From NCBI GenBank assembly GCA_030052745.1, contig JANBVO010000016.1, forward strand, positions 648,700 to 712,699: a stretch of 64,000 nucleotides of DNA, in the 5' to 3' direction. The notes below the pieces were generated by a model. The model worked only from the letters and a program-made list of their open reading frames with translations. It ran no database searches and was not told where the DNA came from. Shown in pieces: positions 52,663 to 62,061 of the stretch. The stretch is from Pleurostoma richardsiae. Taxonomy: Eukaryota; Ascomycota; Sordariomycetes; Calosphaeriales; Pleurostomataceae. Both the position numbers and the translations under genes were made by a program. How positions within the stretch are numbered: position 1 is the first letter of the stretch; each line of letters begins with the position of its first letter.

Positions 52663-54710
52663 ATGGACGCCGTCAACCCTACATCGCCAGTCCGCGCGCT
52701 CCGAGATGCGTTCGGCGACCCGAAGCCGCCGGCGATCAGCCGCAAGATCACGGCCTGTGTAGCGTGTCGCAAGCAGAAGGTTCCCCCCTACCTCCCACGA
52801 GGAAACCCCGCGCTCCCGCTCATTGAACTCGATCTCACGATGATTCAGATCAAATGCCACATGCGGGACTCTCGGCCGCCGTGCACGCGATGCAAGACAA
52901 GGGGCCTGTCCTGCACGGTAAACCGCAGCCTGCAGATGCTGCTTGAGAGCGACGCAGGGTGAGTCCACGATTCAGGCTCCCACAGTCTTCCCTTTCTCAG
53001 GAGACGCGCAGGTGGAAGCATTCCATGGAGAGCAAGATTTACAAGCTCGAGAATCTTGTTGGCAAGATCGCAAACGTCTTACCCCGTGATGTCCTTCGCC
53101 AGTTAGACCTGCCACAAAACATCGGGTCAACCAGCGGCGTTCAGGAGGCTGCTGGCGTCAACAACAATCGGCAAGAGCCATCTTCACAGACGGAAAGTCC
53201 TGCTAGTCATTGCGAGATAGTCGTGGACTTGGACTCTGGCCCGGGAACAATCCCGGGATTTTCACTCTCCCAGGAAGGCGTTACACGGTTTCAGAAGGGA
53301 AGAAGCCACGATATCATCTCGCGAGGGGTCATCACTCTCGAAAACGCCCGCAGATACTTCGAGCACTACCAAAACAGGCTTGACCACTTCCCGTACCGGA
53401 TCCTCGGCGACCACAGCGGCGGCACTCTAGACTCCATCCGGCAGACGTCGCCTCTGTTGACCGCCGCCGTGTGCACAGTGGGCGCCCTCCACCTCGCCAC
53501 TGAGGACTTCGACCGGCTGTACGACGAGTTCGCCTCCCTGAGCGCCGCCCACAGCTTCTCCAGGGCCCCCACCGTCGACGACGTCCGCGCCCTCTGCATC
53601 GGCGCCTTCTGGCTGAGCGACCTCTCCTGGACGCTCGCCGGGTCCGCCGTGCGCATGGCCACGGAGTTGCAGCTGCACCGGAGCTTCCCCCGGGCCCTGC
53701 AGGGCGACCGGGCGCACTACCTGCGCGCGCGGCTGTACCTGCTCGTGTACGCCTGCGACCACCACTTCTCCGTGGCCTTCGGCCGCCCGCCCATGACGCG
53801 GGAGTGCGAGGCCGTGCGCGGCGCGAGGAGGCTCCTGGAGTGCCGGCACGCCACCGAGGACGACGCCCGGCTGGTCAGCCAGGTGCTGCGGTGGAGCGCC
53901 TGCTCCGGCATCTTCGACCGGTTCGGCGCCGACGCCGACCGGCCCGTCGCCGACGAGGAGGTGCCCGACCTGCGGCGGTTCGGCATCGCGCTGGACAGCC
54001 TGCGGGCGGAGTGGGCCGAGCGGTTCGCGCCCAATGCCCACGTCGGGAACTACCCCCGCAAGGGCGTGGGCCTGCAGTACCACTTCGCCAAGCTGTACCT
54101 CTGCTCGCATGCCTTCCGCGGGGCCGGGCCGGCGTCCCTCAGACGGCCTTCCCGGTCACAGGACGCGGCCATGGAGCTCGAGGAGATCGCCAATGCTGCC
54201 GTGCTGGCCGCGCTGTCGATCGTTCGCACAGTTGTTTCGGACACTGAGATCCAGTCCTTCCTCGATGGTCTGCCGACATACTTCGACGTGATGATTGCCT
54301 TTTCCGCTGTCTTCCTGCTCAAAGTCTCGACGCGGTTCTCTGCCTCCGTGCGGCTGGACCTCACCGAAATCAAGCGGCTTATGGGCGAGCTTGTGGCCAC
54401 GCTCAGGAGGGTGACGGCCCGCATGCACCCACGTCACCTGCTCGTCAGTATCACGAAGGGGATCGAAGCTCTCCTGCAGTGCTGTGGCATGGCAGAGCAG
54501 ACGGTCTCTGAAGAGACGTCTATGTCACCTGACACCAGGCCGGAAGAGGTCCCGCGTGATTCACACACGCTTGATAGCGACTTCAGCTGGGTGCCGGACC
54601 AGAACTTTGACCCGGAGTTCATGGGCATGTACGACCTCCTGTTGAGCCAGGACATGGATTTCAACATGAGCTTCGCGCTAGACGATGAGCCCACGGCAGA
54701 CATCCGATGA
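52663..54710 (+). CDS. Zn(II)2Cys6 transcription factor
   Basis: Exons 52663-52779, 52849-52958 and 53012-54710 give 641 residues. The zinc cluster C32-x2-C35-x6-C42-x8-C51-x2-C54-x6-C61 is split by an intron just after K39, a common site in these genes. A short coiled segment (KIYKLENLVGKIANVL) follows. The fungal TF domain is visible in AVCTVGALHLATEDFDRLYDEF and in FSVAFGRPPMTRECEAVRGARRLL. The C-terminus is acidic with SDFSWVPDQNFDPEFMGMYDLLL, a pattern common in activation regions of QutA/acetate-type regulators. Exon 3 is strongly GC-rich. It converges on the phosphonoacetate hydrolase gene and may control it. Confidence 0.86.
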
Positions 54711-54823
54711 GTATCACGATGCTGGATGTGAGGGTGGCAATAATGCTCGATGTACTATTCCAAATCTACTCCCAGCAGTCGAGTCCAGACATACGTCCAG
54801 TATGGATTCTACAGGAATGGTGC

Positions 54824-56259
54824 TCATTGATGGTTGAGGGCCAGGTCGAAGGCGTCAAAGTTCCTCCAGCGTCTAGATCGGATAGCCACATCATCCCGGA
54901 CAGCAGTCGAAAGCAAGAGCGGCACTTTCTGCTCCGACAGCCCGCCATGGGAGCGCAACCTATGACCTCCGAGGCTACCCAGGTCATGCTCCTCGGCCCT
55001 TGAGCCGATGACTGCGTCAGCCTTAGCCACGACCACGAAGTCGCCCTCTCGATCCAGCGGCATCTCATACCGCTCCGCCGCCTCCTCTCCCAGGAGGGCA
55101 ACCTCCACCTGCGGCAGCGTCTGAGAGTACGCCACCATCTCTCCAACCAAGGCCGGGTCCGCCCTCTCCGCCCCGGCAGCGACATACACTCTGACAAACG
55201 ACCCCAGCGCCCCGTGGTGCTTGACGAACGGGTCCGTGATCGGGCAGATCACCCGCGCGCACCCCCGCCCGAACCTCCCCTCCAGCTCGTCCTGCAGGAA
55301 CAGCACGTTCGGCGCGCCCCCAGCGTCGCTCTTGTCGCTCATGCCGTGGTCGCCCGTCACGGCCACCACGGCGCCCAGCCCCGCCAGCGCGCCGACCCGC
55401 CCGTCCACCGCCGCCATGAACGCGTCCGCCGCGGGGCTGCCCGGCGCGTGCTTGTGCTGCACGAAGTCGGAGAGCGTCAGGTACAGCAGGTCGGCGCGGT
55501 CCTCACGCAGGATCTTGACGCCCGCGTCGAGCACGAACAGGGACAGGTCGGCCGAGTACTGGTCCGGCCGGGTCTCCCGGCCCAGCCACCTGAGCGTGTC
55601 GTCGCTGGCGCATTCGGCCGAAAAGCAGATGCTGCTGCTGCCCCCGCCGCCACTGTTGTTGTCGTCGTCCTCGACGCCATTGCGGACCGTGAGGTCGTGC
55701 GCGAGAATGCGCCGCAGCTTATCCTTGGCGGTCACGGCGGCAACGCGCACACCACGGCGGGCCGCCTCGGCCAGGATGGTCGACCCGCGGAGGAGCGAGT
55801 CGTCGACGATCATAGTCTCCTTGCCTGTATCACGGTCGAGGAAGTAGTTGCCCGCGATGCCATGGATGGCGGGCGACGCGCCGGTGACGATGGAGACGTT
55901 GTTTGGGTTGGTGAAGGACGGCATGGCGACGTCGGCGGTGGCGTGGAAACCATCCCTGACGAAACCGTTCAGGGTGGGGAGGATGCCGGAGGTGATGCCC
56001 TGTGAGAGGTATGTCGGGTCGAAGCCGTCTATGCAGATGACGACTGTTGGGCGTTTGGGAAGGGCATACGTCCGTCCGTGGAGAGTGAAGCTGTCTATGA
56101 TGGCGACACTCGGTCAGCGTTTGGCTAGACGTTCGCGTCAAGGACAAGACGAATGTGAGTTGAATTCTAATTTATACCATTGTTAGAGTTAGAGTCTAGA
56201 GGAGGCAGACCAGGTCGTCCACCCTTCATGGGCTCTTGTAGTTCATACAGAGCAGCCAT
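54824..56259 (-). CDS. Phosphonoacetate hydrolase (PhnA-type, alkaline phosphatase superfamily)
   Basis: Exons 56259-56178 and 56094-54824 give 450 residues. All di-zinc ligands known for bacterial phosphonoacetate hydrolase have counterparts: D50 in VICIDGFDP, nucleophile T89 in MPSFTNPNN, D237 and H241 in SDFVQHKHAPG, D276-H277 in TGDHGMSDK, and H410 in RSHGGLSEQ. TAKDKLR and HGIAGNYF are further subgroup signatures. The enzyme would split phosphonoacetate into acetate and phosphate. A Gly/Ser/Asp-rich insert at about 169-182 is extra. No signal peptide is seen. It is convergent with the regulator at 52663 and codirectional with the flavin-reductase-like gene. Confidence 0.87.
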
Positions 56260-56834
56260 TGTGACGCCTCGGCAATGTTTGAAGATCGGATATGGTGAGA
56301 GGACTCCATGATCGAGGCGAAATCGCACCCGGAAGAGCCATATATATAGCTTTTGTGCCCCAAGTTTCCTCAACAACATATAGCAGCCGCCCGCCCTCTT
56401 TCTATGCGGTGATGCTGGGCCTCCGGTGCGAAGCCCGGTCGACGATCGGGACGAAGCCCGGGGCCCACTCGGCCACGGCCAAGCCAATCAGACAAGGAGA
56501 AGGGAGTCTCCCAGCATCACGACGCCGGCTGCAGCGTTGATGTTCTCCAAACAGTGCCGGTGCAGCATCTCGGGGTAGCCTATTAAGAGACAATGGCAGA
56601 GGAATTACGGTCGTGGCTCATCGGAACCAGAGATGGAACGTGTGCCTCTCGTCTGTTGATGTCTCAAGGAACACACTTGAAGACACATCGATAGCTCGAA
56701 GGCTTTCCGGCATTGTAAATCAAATCAATTCTAACAAACGAGATATGAGATCTAGCGCTCAATTCTATACAATGTTGGGATCTGGGGAATCTAGGGTCAG
56801 TAGCCCGCGCAATATCCAGGATCTGCGAGCCTCT
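56260..56834. other. Spacer, upstream of phosphonoacetate hydrolase
   Basis: No gene is seen. It holds the promoter of the hydrolase, with TATATATAG at about 56340-56348 on the plus strand, and the 3' flank of the flavin-reductase-fold gene. Confidence 0.45.
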
Positions 56835-57737
56835 TCACTTCTTCGCATTCGGAAGCTCCTGAAGCCACGGCGCCTCCCGCACCGCGTCCTTCCATGTCTT
56901 CCTCGGCAGCTCAAACACCTCCGCCACCCTGCCATACGAGATGCCGCCCAGCTGCGCGATGGGCTTGAGCACGTTCAAGTCGATATTGCTCTGCGACTCG
57001 TCGAGCGCATCCCTCCGGACCCAGAACCTCGTGGCCTCGATCAGGACGACCGACGCAACACTGAATCCCGGCTTCGCATGGCTTTTGAACTCCTTCGTGT
57101 CGACCAGCTTCCCCTCGATGGAGAATACCGACTCCTGCACGCGCGCCGGCCTCACCGTCCTCGTCTCCGCCCTGTGCAGGCCTGAGACCTCCCATTCTGA
57201 CACGCCGTACGGCGCGTCCACCGACGCGGCGCTCACGGCCTCGATCATGTCCTCGGAGACGATGTTGATGGTGCACTCGCCCGACTCGAGCAGGTTGCGG
57301 TAGGTGTCCTTGGGCCGGCCGGGGCGGGCGGAGAAGCCGACGACGAAGGTGGGCGGGTCGTGGTCGACGACCTGGAAGTAGCTGAAGGGCGCCAGGTTCT
57401 CGGCCCGGCCGTCCGCCGAGACGGTGCTGAGGAAGCCGATGGGCCGCGGCACGACGCCCGAGACGAGGAGGCGGTAGTTGGCCATCATGGAGCGGCCCTC
57501 GGCGTACGGGTCGATGTCGACGTGGGTTGGCTCCGAGGCCGTGGGCGGTGGCTCCGTCGGCTCACGGCCTCTGACGCCGGCGCCCCAGGTCCATTCGGGA
57601 TCGGGAGTCTTGCTGACGGTGACGGGGTGCAGGGCCCGGTTGAAGTCCGGTCGTGAGTTCTCCCTCTTCTTGAAGTCCGGATCCCGGTCTACGAACCCGG
57701 ATTGCGTGGTCGCCGAGCTCTTGGTCCGTGAGGACAT
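56835..57737 (-). CDS. Flavin reductase-like, FMN-binding split-barrel protein
   Basis: Intronless, 300 residues. The core runs MANYRLLVSGVVPRPIGFLSTVSADG, NLAPFSYFQVVDHDPPTFVVGFS, and DTYRNLLESGECTINIVSEDM, which is the flavin-reductase-like domain. It likely binds FMN and either reduces it or carries out a flavin-linked step. The first 70 residues are polar and unconserved-looking. It is divergent from the ornithine cyclodeaminase-like gene and next to the phosphonoacetate hydrolase. A partner oxygenase is not adjacent. Confidence 0.82.
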   Translation of the reverse strand: MSSRTKSSATTQSGFVDRDPDFKKRENSRPDFNRALHPVTVSKTPDPEWTWGAGVRGREPTEPPPTASEPTHVDIDPYAEGRSMMANYRLLVSGVVPRPIGFLSTVSADGRAENLAPFSYFQVVDHDPPTFVVGFSARPGRPKDTYRNLLESGECTINIVSEDMIEAVSAASVDAPYGVSEWEVSGLHRAETRTVRPARVQESVFSIEGKLVDTKEFKSHAKPGFSVASVVLIEATRFWVRRDALDESQSNIDLNVLKPIAQLGGISYGRVAEVFELPRKTWKDAVREAPWLQELPNAKK

Positions 57738-58355
57738 TGCAGACAAGCGATTGAAGGCACAGCAGCCAGAACTATGCGGCTTCTGTCAGAATATAATCAA
57801 AGCGCTGGGGCCCAATCCACAAACCCGCAACTCCTCACCCTCGTGAGTCCTGAAGGGAGCCCTGCTCTGCTCCGACCGAGGAAAGCTGCGCGGGACGCCA
57901 TCCTTTTTCGCTCAGGTACGCTGTCACGAACAGCCACCCATTGAAGGCACAACTCTCCAAACCTACGTCTCCAAGAGTGTATTCACGATATTCATTGCCA
58001 ATTCAATCTCTTGAGTGCTCATCTGTAGATTTCAAAGCACATCGGGTAGCATAGGCATTGGGATCCCGGGGCGGGTCCGAGGTCGGCGGATAGTTGCAGC
58101 TTGTTAAGCACAAGGCGCGGCAGCTCGCTGTTAGCTTCAGAACGGCGAATTCAAGCGCTGTGTTTCCCGAGGATAAGCGACTAGATATAGTAAATGCAGT
58201 GACACTGTAACAAGAGGAGAAACCGACCTCAATCTCCTTGCAACCTGTGATATTCTCGGCGGCACTCCGTCACTTAGCGAAGCCGCCGCCACCATCCGGC
58301 AGGACAGCGTGAGCTTTCATATCGGGCCATCTATCTCCCGCCCAGTCTAATCACA
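57738..58355. promoter_or_regulatory. Shared promoter region, flavin-reductase-like / cyclodeaminase-like genes
   Basis: A divergent 618-base region without a gene. Confidence 0.5.
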
Positions 58356-59516
58356 ATGGCCGCCTCCGACTTCAGCGTCCTCTCCGACCAGGACGTCAAG
58401 GCCCTCTTCACCAACTTCACCAGCGACGATGTCTCGCGCATGGCCTCCGAGCTCGAGTCCGCCTTCCTCTCCTACTCCGTGGGCGGCCAGAGCGCCTACC
58501 AGGTGCACCGCCAGGGCGTGACCCGCCCCGACGGCCAGACCACCCTCTTCATGCCCGCCACCCTCCCCTCCGGCGTCTCCGTCAAGATCGTCGGCGTGCC
58601 CCCGCCCCGGCCCGCCTCCGCCCCCGGCCCGCCCCCGCCGCTCCGGGGCGTCCTGGTCCTCTGCGACGCCGAGGGCCGCTGCGTCGGCGTCGTCAACTCC
58701 GAGGAGTTCACCGCCTTCCGCACCGCCCTCGGCGCCATGCTGCTGTACCGCCGGCGGCGGCGGACCGAGCACCTCGTCGTCTTCGGCGCGGGCAAGCAGG
58801 CGCTGTGGCACGCCCGCCTGGCGCTGGTGCTGCGCGGGGCAGACATCAAGACGGTCACTGTCGTCAACCGGTCGGCCCCGCGCGCGCGGCAGCTCGTCGA
58901 GCGCCTGCGGCAGATGGACCTCGAGGGCCCGAGCGCCGTGGCCGCGGGCGTCGAGTTTGTCATCCTGGAGCCGGCGGGCCCGAGGGCCGGGGGGGAGGGC
59001 CAGGAGCGCCTGCGGTCCGCCGTCACGCGGGCCGACGCCATCTTTTGCACCACGCCCTCGACGGCGCCGCTGTTCCCGGCCGAATGGCTGACCGGCGAAG
59101 AGGCCCGGCACAAGACGCGCTACGTCTCCGCCATCGGGTCGTACAAGCTGGACATGCGCGAGCTCGACCCGGAGCTGCTGCGCGCCGCCGCCTCGACGGA
59201 CCTGTGCACGTATAGTCCCCACGAGGGCGCCGTCGACGGCGTCATCGCCGTCGACAGCCGCGAGGCGTGCGCGCTCGAGGCCGGCGAGGTAGTCGATGCG
59301 GAGCTGCCGCCTTCGGCGATCGTCGAGGCTGGCGAGCTAGTGAACATCTGGAGGACGGCTGGCAAGGAGGCGGTGGACCGCTTGGACGCGTGGGTCTCTG
59401 ATGGGTTTGTTATTTACAAGAGCGTGGGTGTGGGTATCATGGATTTGTCCCTGGGGAAAGTGCTGCTGGATTTGGCGAGGGAGAAGGGGGTTGGATACAG
59501 GCAAGCGCAGTTCTAA
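58356..59516 (+). CDS. Ornithine cyclodeaminase / mu-crystallin family protein
   Basis: Intronless, 386 residues, very GC-rich. The NAD(P)-binding motif is VVFGAGKQALWHA at about 141-153. Other family marks are GVVNSEEFTAFRTALGAML, FCTTPSTAPLFPAEW, and VSAIGSYKLDMRELDPEL. A Pro/Ala-rich insert interrupts the substrate domain at about 82-96. Family members include ornithine cyclodeaminase, ketimine reductases, alanine dehydrogenases and SbnB-type enzymes, so an amino acid or cyclic imine substrate is likely but not fixed. It begins 618 bases from the flavin-reductase-like gene on the other strand. Confidence 0.85.
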   Translation: MAASDFSVLSDQDVKALFTNFTSDDVSRMASELESAFLSYSVGGQSAYQVHRQGVTRPDGQTTLFMPATLPSGVSVKIVGVPPPRPASAPGPPPPLRGVLVLCDAEGRCVGVVNSEEFTAFRTALGAMLLYRRRRRTEHLVVFGAGKQALWHARLALVLRGADIKTVTVVNRSAPRARQLVERLRQMDLEGPSAVAAGVEFVILEPAGPRAGGEGQERLRSAVTRADAIFCTTPSTAPLFPAEWLTGEEARHKTRYVSAIGSYKLDMRELDPELLRAAASTDLCTYSPHEGAVDGVIAVDSREACALEAGEVVDAELPPSAIVEAGELVNIWRTAGKEAVDRLDAWVSDGFVIYKSVGVGIMDLSLGKVLLDLAREKGVGYRQAQF

Positions 59517-59899
59517 GACTAGACTCTATTTGCAACATGCCAGCTACCCTGGGCGATTCATTACTGCCCAGACCGAGCTCAAAGATGGAATCCATAGCAG
59601 ACGCTGCAGTCCGGAGTAAGACTGAAACCATGGCCTGCAATGTACAACTTGTTATACTGTCTTCATTCTTCACTCTCTGTATGTACGCTCTAGAGAACAA
59701 GTCTCTCAGGGGAATCCTCCATATGCACAATGCCAAGAAACAAGCTCCTCTCCGTGCAGCACCAACAGCGAAGGAAGCTCCTTAACAAGAGATGCAGTCT
59801 CATTGTCTCGTCGTCTCTCTATCCTCTATCCGCCCATCTTAACACATCTTCTCTCTATGGTATCTCTTCACCAACCATCTTGTCTTAAGTCTTTTCTCT
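59517..59899. other. Convergent 3' flanks, no gene
   Basis: Between the stops of the cyclodeaminase-like and MFS genes; nothing is recognised. Confidence 0.5.
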
Positions 59900-62061
59900 T
59901 TAGAAGTACTCCTTCGTCGCCTCCCTAATTAAATCATTGTTCTGCCTCGCCGCCTCGCCTCTCTGCCTCGGCGTTACGCCCGCCTGGTAGCTCCCCGTCC
60001 TCGGCGCCGCCGCCGGTCGCTGCTGCGCGGGCCGCACCTCGCCCATCTGGATGCTGTTCCGCCGGGGCGTGTTGGCGCCAGACCGGTCGCCGACGAAGCT
60101 GTTCCTCCTGCTGCCGTGCCTGCTGCCCACCGGCGTGCCGTACGCCGAGTACGACAGGTTGACGCGCGCCACGCGCGGCCGCCGCATCGGCGGCAGCATG
60201 CCCGGCGTCGGGGGGTGCTCCTCGTCATCCTCATCCGCGGCCTGCTCCGCAGCCTGCGCGGCGAGCGACTGCGCGAAGGGCGAGCGCTTGCGCAGCTCCG
60301 GGCCGAAGTGGTGGATCAGATAGACGGCGGCCACGAGGATCGTGGAGATGATGGCCATGATACCGTTGGCCATCTGCAGGTGGAAGCTGCCACCGCGAGA
60401 CTTGCCGATGTTGGTATAGAAAGGTGTCGCGGGCACGGTGAGCACGCCGGCGAGGAAGTCTCGGGCGAAACCGTTGCCTCCCGTGGCGGAGGCACTGTAT
60501 GGACCGTAGGCGCAGATCATGTAGTCGATCGTCGATCCGTAAATTGCGTACTATTTCCCTGGGTTAGCTTACGGTTTAAAACACACGATTGGTGTTATTT
60601 CAAGGGAGCAACATACGTTAGCAATGCCAATAAGGCAAGATCCGAACATGGAACCGATCCAGTGAACAGGCGGTCCGGAAGTCGTCGCAGCGAAGATGAC
60701 GAGACCGATAGGCAGACATGGCGCGGTCCACAGCAGCCAGTCCAAGCGAGCCTCGTACTGGGCCTTCTCGTCGTGCGGGTTGGCCTTCCGCTTGGCTTTG
60801 CTGCGGCGAATGGCAGGGACGAAGATGCCCCAAGCAATGACATAGCCAATGCCGATAGGGATGAAGGTGAGGCCCAGCTGCCACGCGTTGAAGCCCCACT
60901 GGTCGTAGACGAGGCCGAAGGACTGGATCTGCATGAAGATGAGGGCGTCGGAGAAGCCGGACAGCAGCGACAGCGTCGAGACGATGGGCTCGGTGACGAA
61001 CATGTAGAAGGGGCGGGCCCAGGTCCACATGATCTCGCGGAAGTCGAGGCGCTCCTTCCAGGGGTGCATCTCGTTGGGCCCGTACACGTTGGGGTCCTGG
61101 CCGGACTTTCTGCGCTTCTTGGCGATGCGGTCCATGAGGATGGTGCTGCGCGTCTCGGGCACGAGGAAGAAGTGCAGCAGCTGGACGAAGCCGCCGAAGA
61201 TGAGCTGGATCCAGATGGTCCTGGAGGGCAAGAGTTAGCGGGTCTCATCTCAAGGGCAGGGGGGAAGCACAGAATCTATTGGAGACAAAAGGGGCTAACT
61301 CACCATTCCCAAGCCAGGTAGTACTCAACGAAGCCGCCGATAATGGGGCCCAGAATAGAGCCGCCGACGGACGAGAACACAATGTACGCGACAGCGTACT
61401 GCTGCTCCTCAGCATCGAAGATGTCAGCAATCATACCTAGCGTGACACTGCCTCCAGCAGACGACAGGCCGCCGAGCGCACGGCCGACCATCAAGCTGCC
61501 GAAGTTGGGCGCCAGCGCGACGGGAAGACACCAAATGTTAACGAGGAACAGTGATGCCTGCAGGATGGGCTTGCGACCAAACTCCTCGCTCCAGGGGGCC
61601 CACAGCTCGCAGCCGAAGGCGTAGAAGACGAGGAAGATCATGGCGCCGCAGCGGGCGGCCTGGGCGCTGACGCCGAACTTGTCGGAGATGCCGCCCAGGC
61701 CGTTGGAGTAGAGCGAGGTGTTGAAGTTCATGGAGGTCTGGACCAGGAAGATGACAGTCAGGATTGTCCACTTCTTCCACGTGGGGAACGAGTAGCCCAG
61801 CTCGTCCCAGCAGTCCTCCTCCTCGAGCTCGTACCGCGGGTCGGCGTGGTGTCCGTCCTTGGAGGCGGTGCGCTTCACGGGCAACGCCGTGCCGTTGGGG
61901 TGCTCGCTCTGCGTGACAGAGCCGTCAGAGGGCTGCTGCTCTGAGCTCTCCTCTGGCTTCTCGTCCTCCGCGAACCGAGCGTGCATGTTGGTATGGTCAT
62001 GCCGGTGGGACATGGCCCCAGGCCCCGGCGAGGCGGCGGGTGTTGTTGGCCTACTAGACAT
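59900..62061 (-). CDS. MFS transporter, DHA1 drug/polyamine type
   Basis: Exons 62061-61304, 61220-60617 and 60550-59900 give 670 residues. A long hydrophilic N-terminus (about 85 residues) leads to DELGYSFPTWKKWTILTVIFLVQTSMNFNTSLY, typical of DHA1 (Tpo1/Flr1-like) carriers. EEFGRKP follows helix 2 and VGRALGGLSSAGGSVTLGMIADIF marks helices 4-5, with LVPETR at the end of helix 6. A cytoplasmic tail of about 130 residues is Ser/Arg/Pro-rich with possible phosphorylation sites. It should export small molecules or polyamines by proton antiport at the plasma membrane. It may be a general efflux gene rather than part of the phosphonate unit. Confidence 0.87.

Noticed and set aside
53427-54110. 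Long antisense frame over the fourth regulator (and similar ones over the PhnA and cyclodeaminase genes)
   Set aside because: Shadows of GC-rich coding DNA on the opposite strand; composition is Gly/Val/Ala/Arg-biased with no motifs.
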